Source of the DNA: Chlorella sorokiniana
Taxonomy: Eukaryota; Chlorophyta; Trebouxiophyceae; Chlorellales; Chlorellaceae
Direction of reading: 5' to 3'
Length of the DNA stretch: 64,000 bases
NCBI GenBank assembly: GCA_025917655.1
Contig: CP084615.1
Span: 124,001 to 188,000 of the forward strand
Shown: positions 31,835 through 44,000 of the stretch, in pieces
Numbering within the stretch: position 1 is the first letter of the stretch
Layout: every line of letters starts with the position of its first letter
Notes under the pieces: model-generated
Seen by the model: the letters and a program-made list of their open reading frames with translations, nothing else
Told to the model about the DNA's origin: nothing
Database searches by the model: none
Position numbers and translations under genes: made by a program

Positions 31835-34800
31835 TCACTGCGACGCACGCTTCGCTGGCGTTGAGGCGGAGGACGCGCTGGCGCCGTCTGCTGCTGGGAA
31901 CATGGCGCTGAGTGCTGCGGGCACTGTGGCGTGGCGCACTGCGCGTACCCCCTGATCGTGGAAGAAAGGGTGCACGAGCGCCTCCCGGCAAGCAGGCCGC
32001 TGTTGAAAGGGGAGGTGTGGCCCTTGATCCTGCAAGGGGGCGCGCAGCACACTCAGCATGAGCGCTTTGAGGTGCCTGAGGCGCGGCAGCAACAGCGCAG
32101 CCCGCGACGGCGCTAGCGCTTTCTGTTGTAACAATAACAGTGCCGTGGTGCATGGCACAGGAACCGGCAGCAAGGCGGTGCGACAGCAGTGCGCCTCCTT
32201 TGCGCTGCCCAGTGCTCGGAAGCCCCCCTTCCCACGTGCAGGTGCTGCCCCACCTGAACCAGTGCCGCTTGAACCAATGGCCGAAGCCGCGCCACTTGCC
32301 GCGCCGCCCAAACTCGTCGCTGCTGACGCTGCTGCTGCTGCTGCCGCGGGACAAGCTGCCGGCGCCGGCGCTGGGTGGGTCGCTGCAGGCAGGGGGGGGC
32401 GGGGTTGAGCTGCTGCCTCAATCCGTGATGCAAAACGACAGCAGCCACACACAGCCAAATGCTTTTAAAGAAACGCAGCTGCCACACAGCTGCCACACAT
32501 GCGGAGAAAATTTATTCTCGCACCCGGCCACCCGCGGTACCCCGAAGCAGCTGAGGCCGCCCACCCAGCCCGCCGTGCCGCGCTGCTGGCCCGCCCGGCG
32601 TCCGCGTAGCTGGCTGTGAGGCGGATGCCTGCACCATGCACAATTGGGAGGCAGGCGTTAACGCGCGCATGAGCGGACAGTCCCAGCCAGCCAGAGCTGG
32701 CTGCAGCGCAGAGGGACCACGCAGCGCGGTGGCATGGAGCTGGCGGCAACCACAGCGTGCGCAGCGTGGCGCACCGGTGACGTGGCGGATGAGGGAGATC
32801 AGGTCCTCCACCTCGTCCTCATCCTCCAGGGGCCACACCCTGCAGCCAAACACAAGAAGCCGAGCAGGCGTTTGACAGCGTGCGCAGCGCCTGCAGGCCA
32901 CCCCACACTGTGCGGGCCTAGCTGACGGGGCGGAGGCAGGGGCAGGAGGCTCGCGCGCATCGGACATGGGTGAAGCTGTCGGGAAGCTGTCGGGAAGCTG
33001 CCCACCTGTTGTCCAGCACCAGGGCCAGGTTGAGCAGCAGGTGGAAAACGTCGCCCTTGCGGTGCCAGAAGTGGCGGTACACGAACTCAATGGGGCTCTT
33101 CTTGCGCTTGCGCAGCGCGCGCTGCAACCGCTTGGCTGCACAAGGGCGGGGGCGGGGGCGGGGGAGGGGGCGGCGGCGGCAGCAGGGTGAGCGGGGGCAG
33201 CGGGCTGCAGGGCTGGCGGCCGCAGCGGCTGCAGACAGCGCGCGCATCCCGCGGGCGGCCGGCTGGTGGGGATGCCCAGGCGCGGCGGCATCCCCAGCCC
33301 AGCAACATCCGCAGAGCTGGCACCCACCAGTCACGATCTCTTCCGGTGTGGGCCCCTTGGCAGCAAAGCGCTCTGGCCGCCGGATCTCCTCGTCGGAGTC
33401 GGCGTCTGAGCTGGCGCCAGACACGCGCGCCATCGGGCTGCTGCCGCCGCTGCCGCCGCTGGCGCCGCCTTGCCGGCCAGCGGACAGCCCGCCGAAGCAG
33501 GCCATGCGGACCTTGATCTGCGGGGAAGCAGCGGGGTGGTGCATGTGCGCGTGTGTCAGAATGGCAAGGATATCGGATGCAAGCGCTCTTTTGGCAGGCA
33601 CGGCATTGTAAGCAAACTGCCAGTTGAGGGTCGTAGGACGCATCAGATCCAGCCCGGCCAACAAATCTGGGAAACCACCAACCAAAGAACGGCAAACTCA
33701 CGTCTGGGGAGGTGGTCTCGCGGCGCAGGCGCAGGCGCTGCCGCAGGGGGCTGCCCCGAGGGCTTTCCCGGGCCCCACCCGCGACTCCATCTCGATGCTG
33801 GCTTTCTGCAAGGCAGCACGGGAAGGAGGGGGGAACGAGGTTGGGGTGGAGATAGGCTGGACAGGGCGGCAAGGGAAGAGTCGAGGCACAGCGCCGACGG
33901 TGCTGGGTGCAAGCTGCTGCAAGCGGGCAGGGATGCGCAGCGGGCAGCCGAGAAACAACCGAGAAACCAGGCGGCAGGAAGGCCCAGGCAGCACCTTCTC
34001 CTCGTGCGAGAACAGCAGCCGCTTGCCGCGCCCAAACATCTCGTGCACGCGAGCCATCGTCTCCTGCAGGGCACCCGGCGGCGGCAGCGAGGCGGTCGGC
34101 AGTCAGCTGAGCAGCCAGCCAGCGCTGCTCCGCCAACACTGGCAGGAATCCGCACTGGACAACGCAGCAGCATGGCCCGGCACGATCGTCCGCCGAGGCT
34201 GGGGGCAAGGCACTTGGGAGGCAAGGGAGCAGCAGCGGGGGGCACACACCAGCGACTCGCGGCCGCCTGCCGCTCGCGCCAGCGTCTCGCTCAGCTTGGC
34301 GATGCCAAAGTCGATGATTTTGAACTGCGTTGGAGATGGAAAGCACAGCAAAAGCAGACTGGTACAGCAGAGGCTAGAATGGCTGGGTGCCCTGCCATGC
34401 CCCGACACACGCCCCCGGTCCAGCCACCACCTCAACACAGACAAGCAAACTACCACGATCCAACCCATAGAAGCCCAGCCCTCCCACCTCCACATCCGGC
34501 CCAAGCGGCAGCCGCGAGCCGTCGGCGTTGCAGGTGTAGCCAGGCGCTGATGGCAGCGCGGCAGCGGCGGCCTCTCCCCCGGGCACCTGCTCCCAGGTCC
34601 TGTTCATGGCAGGGACAGGAGACGAGGGGAGGGAGCGTCAGAACAACGGGGTTACAGGGCGGCCCACGTGTAGCGGTGCACAATTATCGTGAGGGCAGCA
34701 GGGGAGGAGCAGCAGTGCAGCAGCAAGGCATAGAAGGCAGTGCAGGCGGTGCTTCTCACCGCGGGTAGTGCTCCATGATGTTGCGCATGCCCAGGTCGGC

Positions 34801-36169
34801 GTGTTGGAAACCGAGCTTGCGCTGGGCCCGGTCCAGGGCGGAAAACACCTGGGGAAAGGGGGGGGCAAGAGGGTGAGCGTTTGGTCTTGTCACCAGTGCA
34901 GGCTGAAGGGGCCCTCCTTTCCCCGCCCACCCTGCCAACCGCCTCCCCACCCTTCCCACCTGGAACAGCATCTCTCGCACATAGTGGATGTTGTGGAACT
35001 CGGGGGTGTTGATACGCTTGTACACCTCCCAGCCTGCAGGCGGGCGGGGGCGGCAGCGGTTACAAATGTCTTACCGCCACAGTTTCTACCAAGTTTCGAT
35101 AGGCCCTTGCCGCCCCTGCACTGCCCCGCAGCCACGGGCTCAAGCGCAAGCCACCCAAGCGTTAAGACATTCTGCCTGCGACTGGCCGGGCTGCTCCCCG
35201 CCTTGCTCACCCCGCAGCTCTCCCATCACCATGCCGCCGAAGCGGGCGCGGGAGGAGGGCGAGTCATCCTTGCGCAGCACGCAGTCTGCCACCAGCATGA
35301 ATCCTGGCACCGACCCGTCGGCTTCCTGCAGCGCTGCTCGAAGCTGCGACAGGGAGGGTAACAAAGTGTGTGTGTGACTATGTCAGCGCGGGGGGGGGGG
35401 GGAGGGCTCAGCAGCAGGCTGCAGGCCGCTCGGCAGCGGCGAGGGGGCAAGGCTGGGACCCCAGCAGTGGGCACAAACTCCGCCTTGTGACAGCCTGCGC
35501 CAGCCCGCTTCAACCAGCGCTTTGGGCGGGCCGTTGGAAGCGGCTGCGTGCCTCCGCAGCTCCCAGGCGGCTGCCGGGGCGGCGACGGCTGGGCTCACCT
35601 GCGTGCCGGTACGCCACTCGCGGTGCATGCCGATCCAGACGACGTCGTTGTTCAGCATCTTGGAGCCGAGGTCGTCGTGGTTCACCTTGATCACCTTGCC
35701 CGTGGGGGTGCCGTCCTCGCGCACCAGACGGAACACTTTGGCCTGCAAGGGGGACACAAGGGGGGCGCACGATGTGTGTGTATGGGGGCAGAGCAGGGAA
35801 TGTGAGCAGGAGCCCGCCCCTGGCCACCTTCCCAGGTTCCCCCAGCAACGGCGTGAGTAGCGTGAGCCGCAACACGACAGGAAGGCGCAGCTGCTGGGCT
35901 CTGCGCTGCTGCCAGCAGGCGCCCACCTGCATGCCCGCTCCCAGCAGCCGCCCGATGCGGGCGCCGCCCCACAGCTCCGCCCCCTCCCGCACGCGGAAGC
36001 CGGGCGGCAGCAGGATGGCGCTCAGCGTGGAGCCATCGTCGGACTCGAGGTGCTCCACCAGGGAGTCGCGGCGCTCTGTGCGGGGAAAGCAGCGCGGGGG
36101 GCGGGGTGAGCGGCGGCGGGTGGGGGAAGGCGGAAGCAGCCGCTTGCACCCGATGGTGGAAGCGTTCAT
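31835..36169 (-). CDS. atypical protein-kinase-like protein, paralog B
   Basis: Same architecture as paralog A: SLVEHLESDDGSTLSAILLP, IGRLLGAGMQ with AKVFRLVREDGTPTGKVIKV, VVWIGMHREW, PGFMLVADCVL, WEVYKRINTPEFHNIHYV, FQHADLGMRNIMEHYP (~34857-34763), CNADGSRLPLGPDVE, KIIDFGIAKL (~34322-34260), MARVHEMFGRGKRLLFS, KRKKSPIEFVYRHFW, HRKGDVFHLLLNLALVLDN, VWPLEDEDEVEDLISL and HWFKRHWFRWG. The last exon reads FNSGLLAG then EALVHPFF, and stops at 31835. A one-base break sits at the CCC run 31984-31986, where paralogs A and C stay in frame. The start is uncertain: the open frame into exon 2 has an ATG at 36169, but the first exon seen in A and C was not found. Function is unknown; the active-site Lys, HADL and DFG are all kept. 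Confidence 0.7.
35390..35402. repeat. 13-base poly-G run
   Basis: An uninterrupted G run inside an intron of kinase B, next to a short TG repeat. Confidence 0.85.
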
Positions 36170-36290
36170 GTTGATGCGACCAAAAGTCCCCTATAGGAGC
36201 GGGAAGCCAAATTCCGACAGCCGTCGAGCCGAAGCGCGAGAGGGTGACGTCATGGTGGGCGGACTCCCAGACTCCAAACTTGGTTGGCAT

Positions 36291-37619
36291 CCACGCCCCT
36301 CACCCGTTGCCCAGCAAAGCCATCCTCACCTATTTGAAGGTCATGGGGTGCCGGAAGGCCGGCTGGGCATTCTACGCCCTGGCTTGAAGGCGGCATCCAG
36401 TTGTCGGCAGCTGCAAGCACTCACGGTGTTGTGAAAGATGTAGCGCACTGATGGTAGGCGAATTCAACGATCGCAGGTGATATGATATGAAAGGCGAGAA
36501 TGTTGTGGAGCGCTTGGGTGATCCGCTTGACTATCAGTGGCCGCCAGCCTGGCGGTGACACATGCGTCAGCAGAAGGTGGCAGAAGGGGGTTAGCAGCCG
36601 CCGGCAGCTGGGTGACTGCCCGCCTGAAGAATCAAGTTTTCTGTCAGTCAGGGTTGTGCATGGCGACCTGGACACACGGAACAGGTGCAAGATGTCCAGC
36701 TTGCACAGGGCGCCCAGGCCACCACCCCGCGGCCGATGCGACCACCCAGCTGGTCGCAGCCTCCAAAGCATGCATGCTGCTCCGGGTGAGTAACCTTCGG
36801 CGTTGCAGGATAGAGAGTTACAGGCTAGACTGTCATTTAAAAAAGGCAAGGTGGGGTCACGCATACAGCCAAAATCAGGCACAAGGAGTCACAAGGGAGT
36901 GATGGCACCGGTGCCAATCAGTTGGGTGGGCGTCGGGGCAGGTCACGGGGGGGGATGTGTGGGGCGGCCAGGGTTGAGGCTGCGGGCGCAAGCTTGAAAG
37001 GGGTTCTGGCCTGGTGTGGCGTGAGTGGAAGGGCGAGAGTGCGGTTAGGCAAGGCCAACCGAGGCAGCATCACGAGAGGGCTGCGGAGGGCGGCGATTTA
37101 ACAGGAGAGGTAATAATGCGTGCAACAGCCGCGCGGACAGGGGGTCTGGAAGGAAATCAAAGGATGGGAAACGTGTGAGTGGGTGGTGCGTGTGGTGATC
37201 GGGGGGAGGGTGGGCGCGGGGCGACGGGGGGCGGCACATGCAGCGAATGCTTGGGCCGCGGAATGGTGCAATGAGGGGTGGGGTAGGGTCCGGGTTGAAT
37301 CTCAGGCATGGGTTGTGGGGCAGTCACTGTGCCCTGAGAGAGAAACAATTACGACTGAGTAGCAAAAACGCAGTTCAGCCGCTGCGGCTGGGCGGCGGCG
37401 CCTCACGCGCGCGCAGCCCAGTGCAGGGCTCTGAGAGCGGGCCGGCGGCCAGGTCATGCGTCAAAGGCTAGGCCCAGCGCCAGCATGCATGTTGCAGCAA
37501 GCTGGGGGCGCGGTATAACGGGCGTGTGGTAGAGGTAGGGGCAGTGTGGTAGAGGCAGGATGTGTGCATGTAAAGGGCCGAGGGTGACTCCACTTGTCGG
37601 CGCAGCATGAGGGGGGCCT
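36291..37619. other. long intergenic region
   Basis: About 1.3 kb between kinase B and the stop of the next minus-strand gene. It holds open stretches on both strands but nothing with conserved residues, plausible exon structure or RNA features. Much of it could be 3' UTR of the gene ending at 37620 and the promoter of kinase B. Confidence 0.4.
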
Positions 37620-38859
37620 TCAAGGGGGCGGCGCCGCGGCGGGCAGGCCAATCGAGACGCGGCCCTCGTCCCAAGCCATGAACAGGGCAGCCAGGTCGGA
37701 GCTGACGGAAGCGGGCCCAGCGCTGGCCATGATCGACAGGCCGCTGGGCAGGGACGCCACCTCCGTTCGCAGCGGCGCAGCGCGCCGGGCCCCTGGTGGG
37801 GAGGGGGTGCCGCGGGCGGCGCCGCCGTCAGCGCGGGCGCCGACGAGGGCGTCGAGGGGGCCGCGGGGCCGCGTACGGTGAGCGTGTGCCGGGTGGGGGC
37901 CCCCGTCAGCGCCTCCGCGGCAAAGGGGCTGGAGTGTGGCTGGCGCGGGCCGCATGCCGTGCTGAGGTCGCAGGTCGCATGGGCCAGCCTGGCGCCGCCG
38001 CTCGTGCCCCCACGCCGCTCGAGTGCTGCGCCGAGGCCAGCGGCGCCTCGGTCGCCACACTGGCGGGGGACTGCTGCGCAAAGGCAGTCGCGCCGCTGGC
38101 GTGAGGGTGGGCCGCTGCGGCGGCGGGAGCCGCGCCTGCGGAGCGCGGCGGCGACGGGCGGCGGCGGCCGCCGCCGCCGCCTCGTAGTGCTGCCGCTTGA
38201 GCAGGAACTGCCGCTGCTGCTCCTCGTAAAGGTGGAGCAGGGAGGGCCCTGCCGCAAGCTGCTCGGCCGCCGCCTGCGCGGCGACGGCCGCCGCCGCCGC
38301 CTCCAGCTGCGCCTGCTGCCGCTGCAGCTGGGCCAGCAGCAGGCCGGCGCCGCCCTGCTGCTGCAGCGGCGGGAGGTGGGGGTGGGTGCTGGCGGCGGCG
38401 CCGCCCAGCCCGCGGCACCCAGCGGCGGCTGCCCCGCCTTCTGCAGCAGCAAGGCCTCGATCGGGGTCAGCGCCTGCTGCGCCGCCCACGCCGCCGCCTG
38501 CTGCTGCTGCTGCAAGGCAGGCTGCGGCAGCAGCGCCGCCGCGCCCAGCGCCTGCTGCCACTGGCTGGCGGGCGAAGCCGCCAGGGCGTGGCCCCAGCCG
38601 CGGCCGCCGGCGGAGGGCAGCGCGCTGCCGGCGCGAGAGAGGGCTGCGGGGGCCGCCGGCGACAGGGGGCTGCGCCCCACTGCTGCGCCGCCGCGGCCGC
38701 CAGCCCCTGCCCGGCTGCCGGCTGCCAGAGCAGGAGCGGCTGCGGTGTCGGCGAGGGCGCCAGGGCGGCCTCCGTGGGCGGAGCGAGGCCCAGCTGCACT
38801 GCCAGGTGCGGCGGCAGGGGCGGCACGCCCGCCACGTGCTGCTGCAGCAGGCGCAGCCG

Positions 38860-38896
<37 letters not shown>

Positions 38897-40447
38897 GCCA
38901 CCGCGTGCTCCGCAAGCGCCACATGCACGTGCTGTTGCAGCCAGGGCGGCAGGCTGGCCACGGCCGCGGCGTGAGGGCCCAGCAGCGCCGCCGGCGAGGC
39001 CGCTGGGGCCGGCGGCGACGGCATGCCGCCGCTCTCCTCCCCACCGCCGCTGTGCCCCCGCGCGCTTGCTGCCGGGCGCGTCGGCAGCGTCCGCCAGCGG
39101 AGGCTCACGCCTCTTCTTGGCGGCAGAGCGCCGCGTCGTGCGCTCTGCACTGTCGCTGCCCCGCTCGCCCGAAGACTCGGCCCCCTCATCTTCGCCTGCA
39201 ACCCAGCGCTGCGGCGCTGCCACCGCCGCCCGCCGCAGCGGGCGGCCGTGCTGGCCCAGCAGCGGCGGCGGCGAGGGCGGCTCCTGCTGCGGCTCGGGCG
39301 CGCGCCGCCTCGGCCTGCCGCTGCCGCCACTCGGGCTCCCACCGGCTCTCCAGCCCCACCGCCAACAGCAGCTTGCCGCGCATCCAACCTGCAGAGAGGA
39401 AATAGTGATGCGTGTGTGTGGGGGTGGGGGTGGGAGGGGGGGGTAAGAGTAGGGGAGCCGGCCGGCTTTGGGTTTGGGTGCGAGTACACGGGACAGCCAC
39501 TCAGTACCACGATGGCCCTTGCATCACGCCAAGGGGCAGCCAGCAAAGCCTGCCACGCGCACCACAGAACAGAGCACCCCCTCCCCCCTCGCGCAAGGCA
39601 GGGTGGGGCAGTGCTGCAGCGGCTGCCCCTCCAGGCTGCCCACAGCCAGCAGCGGCGGGTGGCCGCGCGGCACCAGCGGCGGCAGCGGCGGCACGCACGG
39701 TTGTTGCAGCTGACGGTGCGCGTCTTGTAGACCTTGATGAACAGCTCTCGCAGGTCTCGCTGCCTGCAAGGAGCGGAGGGCAGGGGTGGAGGCGGCTGTT
39801 AGAGATTTCCGAGGGCAAGTTGGGGAAGTCACCGCAGGGTTTGGCGCGCTGGTGCAGGCGGTGGCGAGACCCTTAAGCAGCTGCACATCAGCTTCTCGGC
39901 GTCCTCGCGCCGCCGCCCCCTCCCGTCCTCCCGCTCACTGAAGCTCCCAGATCGCGTGCCCGGCCTCCTGGGCGCTCAAACCAGCGAAGTGCTCGCGGGC
40001 TGTCTGCCTGGCGTCCTCGGTCAGCTCGTAGCGCAGGAGGTGGTGTTTTCGATTGGTTGATCCCTCTATCTGAACCTGTTCTTCAGTTGGAGCTTCCTGC
40101 AGGGGATTGCAAGGACGCAGCCGCCTTCAAAGCTGCAAGCAGATACAAAACCGGCCTCCCGTCCACTTGCAGGCCTGGCTGGCCCGTGCATGCATTATGA
40201 CGCCTCAATCGGTAGCAAATGAGCGGCTCAGCGGCGGCAGCTTGCGAACGGTGGCATGTCGGCTGCAATCCCCGTCCCGGCGGCTCGCGCCCATTCGGTC
40301 GCAATCTTCGATTCTCGGCCTGCACACCTGATCAGAAAGAGACTGGGTCGTATGCCGCTCGCCCTCTGCGGCCGCATGGCTAACGCGCTCAGCCATTGGC
40401 CGCTTCGGGTCTTCACCTCCCGCCTCTTCGAAAGGATACAGGGCCAT
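37620..40447 (-). CDS. Gln/Ala-rich putative nuclear protein with NNRWMRGKL motif
   Basis: Exon 1 (40447 to ~40330) reads MALYPFEEAGGEDPKRPMA and ends SLSDQ. Exon 2 (~40096 to ~39938) continues EAPTEEQVQIEG, HLLRYELTEDARQTAREHF and SAQEAGHAIWELQ. The next exon reads QRDLRELFIKVYKTRTVSCN and then NRWMRGKLLLAVGLESRWEP; phases join cleanly. The long final exon is low complexity: a Ser/Arg/Glu-rich charged stretch (EDEGAESSGERGSDSAERT), then Ala/Pro/Gln-rich sequence with an 11-Gln run near 38870-38900, ending EVASLPSGLSIMASAGPA...VSIGLPAAAPPP at 37620. At least three frame changes of one base (near 39030, 38690 and 38395) are needed to keep sensible composition. The FxxVY...T.S.NNRW.R.KL pattern looks like a short helical DNA- or protein-binding module, but I cannot name the family. 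Confidence 0.55.
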
Positions 40448-41021
40448 CGATATGTTTAGGTTTTGCTCGCGTTTCTCCAGAGGTCCTCTGCCCACTCCTG
40501 TCATCCACCTGCTGAGAGACTGTCAGCGTGGCGCCAACGGGGCCGTAGAGGACCCTTCCACCCCGTTTTGCTTGGGGGCCCCTGGGGGCCCAAGGCGGAG
40601 ATGCGCCCTTCTTGGCAGCTTGCTTGGAGATTCTGCTTGCCGGTGTGGCCTGGAGGGCACAGTCCAAGGACGTGAGCCGAGTGGCGGCAGGAGCAGCCCG
40701 GCAGGAGCAGCCCACCCGAGGCCCCCCATCAATAGCTTCCGACCCCAAAGAGCGGCTTCCCTGAGCAGGGAAGCCAGCACTGGCTCCGCCGCTGCGCCTG
40801 CCTCTCAAGCTACTGCACTAGGGCGCTACCTAGCCACAGGCAAGCTGGGGCCTGTAAGTCAGAGCTTCAAAGCGGGAGGCTGGCAGGGCCAGCTGGCAAG
40901 GGACGAGAGGCCACCGGGGGCGCCGGGGCTGGGCCCAGTTGCTACCGTCCCGCATGCAACAGGAAAGTCATGGCTAGGACAGGACACCTGCTCACGCGGC
41001 TGCTTCCTCGTGGCCGGCGGC
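40448..41021. other. short intergenic region
   Basis: Lies between the start of the NNRW gene and the stop of kinase C. A plus-strand ORF begins at an ATG at 40452 (MFRFCSRFSRGPLPTP) only five bases from the divergent start and runs antisense into kinase C to 41384. Its composition is not convincing and it is not called as a gene. Confidence 0.35.
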
Positions 41022-44000
41022 TCACGCCCCGCTGCGAGGGAACACCTGCTCCGCACACACCGGCAGCTTGGCGTGCGACACGCGGGCGGCGCCGAAGAAG
41101 GGCGCACACAGAGCCTCTCCCGCCAGCAGCCCGCTGTTGAAGGGCTTCAGGTGCGCGGCCGCCCTGCGCACGACAGCGGTCGCGGCAGGCAGGCAGGCAG
41201 GCAGGGGGGGGTCAGGGCCAGAGCAGAGTGCAATGCCTGCAGAGTTGGGGCAGGGCGAAGGCGAGGGGCGCCGTTCTGCCCTGGCAGCGGCAGCAGCGGG
41301 GGCCCCGTCCCCATCTCGCCCTCCCCTCCTCCCCTCCACCCCGACCCTTCCCCTCACCGGATGTGCATTCGCCTGAACCAGTGATGCCACTTCCCCCAGC
41401 GCCCAAACTCTCTGGCCCTGCTTCTCAGGTCCTCCCTGCTTTCAGGGCATTAGCAAGCGAAAAAAGAGAGGCGATGGGCGTTCGGCAACAACACCGACCG
41501 CTGGCAGCATTAAGGGAGGGCAGAGGCACAGCCGCCGCGCCGGGCAGCGGCAACGATCGGCCGGGTGGCGGCGGCAGCGGGCGGCGGCAACGCACCCCTT
41601 GACGCGTGGCGCTCCGCCGCAGGCCAGCCGGCCAAACAGGCCCTGCCCAGCAACCTCGCCCTCCAGAGCGAAGCTGGCCCGCATGCGCACGCCTGCCAGG
41701 GGCAGGGCGGAAGGGGATGAATCGCAAGGTTTGGGTGGGTTGGCTTTGTCGGGGGCCGGTCGCCGTGGGTTTGGCAGGAAGGGGGCAGGGGGCCTGTGCA
41801 CAAGCCACAGCGGCTCCATGCCCTTGCAGAACAGGCAGACAGCAGCGCAGCCTCGGCAGCGACAGGGTCGGTGGTTGCAATTGCACAGCGGTACGGCGGC
41901 GGCAGGCAGAGCAGTACCGCGGCACCTGTGACGTGGTGCACCAGGGAGATGAAGAGCTGCACGTCCCGCTCGTCCTCCTTGGGCCACACCCTGCGGTACA
42001 ACAGGCAGTACATCCGCCCGACTCGAGAGCTCCCAACGTGCGGTGCTGCAGGCGGGCAGGGCTGGCGATGCAGGGAGATGATGGCCCCGAACGGCCCTGC
42101 TGCGACGCCATTGGGTGCTCTTGCCTGCCGCGGCTCTGCCCAGCAGCACCCCCAGCACATGATGATACTGTTGTCACCCGTGGGCCGGCAGCTGCCCACC
42201 TGTCGTCCAGCACCAGGGCCATGTTGAGCAGCAGGTGGAAGACGTCGCCCTTGCGCTGCCAGAACCGCCTGCGGGAGGGGCGTGTGGAAGCAGCGGCGTG
42301 ATGAAGGGCTTGGAGGGGGAGGGGGAGGGGGAGGGGGCTGTGCTAAAACGGCGGCCAGCGCCCCAGGCGGGCATGCAAGCCAGCCTCATGCCCAGCTTGG
42401 TGGCCATGTTTCCCCGCAGCAAGGCATGCCATGCTCGCAGCAGCTTCTGCCGACCCCATCATACAGCCAGACCTGTACATCTTTTCGATCGGCGACTGCT
42501 TCACAGGCGGGGGCATGGTGGCGGCGCGTTGGGGGTTGGGGTGTACGGCGCCGCCGCCTGCAGGGCTCAGCAGAAGCAAGGCTGAGCCCCTCTGCAGCGC
42601 CCGACGGAGTGCTGTGCTGGCAGCAATTGGGCGCTGGGCATGCTGCCTGCAAGCAGGGTGCGAATGCCCGGCGCAGCGCGCTGCTGAGCCCCGCACCTGC
42701 AGGCTGCTGCTGGCCGCCGCCGCTCTGCCGCATCAGCTCCGCCGCCCGAGCCATGCCCTCCCCTGGCCGCCGCAGCAGGGTGGCAGAGCGCAGGCGCTGC
42801 GGCCGCTCCTCCCTACCGCCGATGCGCGCCTCGGCCACTGGTGCCAGCTGCGCCGCCGCTGCCGCCGCTTCCAAGGGCAGCCCAGCAGCCTGCAGCGAGG
42901 CCGCGCTCTGCACCGGAACCGCGCCTGCCGGGGTCTGACGCACACGGAACTGCAGCAAGCGCGGCGGCGGGGGCATGTGGGGGGGATGGGAGGGGGCAAC
43001 GTCAGAGGCAGGCCTTGGCGCTGGGAGGGGCAGCGGCACTGCTGGGGGGCAGTGGCGGGGTGGAGCCGGGGCGGGAGTGAGCAGGGCCTGCAGCACAGCT
43101 GCAAATCGTGCCCGCCCAGCGGCAAGGCGGCAGCCGCGACAGAAGGACAGGGTGCTGCTTCCCCTGCTGCAGACACCTCCCGGCTGGGGAGGCTGGCAGC
43201 CTCCTCTCACAAGGCAGCGCAGCACGACGCTGGCAGGAGGGAAGTGGGGAGGGAGGGGCAGCGAGGTCGCAAGGGACGCCCACCCCGGGCGCAGCTCTCA
43301 CCCTGTTCTTCATCCCGGTGGGCAGCAGGTGCCAGCTCTTCTTCTTCGTGTCTGTGGTCATCATCTCGATGCTGCGATGCTGCACAAACATGCCAAGCCA
43401 GCAAGACTTTCAAGTTTAAAAACTGAAACAAAATAGATGATGCGACATGGGTGCAAGACGAAAAACAATAGATGATGCGACATGGGTGCGGAGCTGTGCA
43501 AGCGCAGAGGGGGCGGAGGGCACTGGCGGTGCGTCGCTGCTCACCGAGCTGCCAAAGGTGATGTGGCGGGCGGCGAAGACTTCCGACAAGCGCTGCATCA
43601 CCTCCTGCCAACACGGCACACATGGAGCGGGTGAAAGAGGTGGACAGGGTGGAATGGGACTCACTCATCAGGGGAGCAGGGTGCCGCTTGCCAGCCAGGC
43701 TGCATGCAGCCCGCGGTGGGCAGCTGCCTGGGAGCAGCGCGTGCAGCGCATGGGCGGGGTGTGCCCGTCAGCGACGCCGCTGCACTCACCTCCGATTCGT
43801 ACCCTCCGGCCGCCTGCGCCAGCAGCTGATCAAACACAGCCACGCCAAAGTCGATAATTTTGAACTGCGGCCATGTGAGACAGGTGCTGGTTAGCAAGAA
43901 AGGAGGGCGAGGCGCATGGGGCGTGTGAGGGCCGCAGCAGCTGGGCGCAAGCTGACGACAGCCGCCAAAGATAGCTGCCTCCGTCGGTCCCCTGTGGCAG

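Noticed and set aside
37454-39223. A single 589-codon minus-strand ORF as the true protein
   Set aside because: It drifts between Ala/Gln-rich sensible sequence and Arg/Ser/Cys junk. The plausible protein moves between frames, so the single long ORF is partly a GC artefact.
40452-41384. Plus-strand ORF of ~310 codons
   Set aside because: It runs antisense through kinase C terminal exons, has GC-driven Arg/Gly/Pro/Ala composition and no recognisable motif. Its ATG next to a divergent start codon is probably chance.
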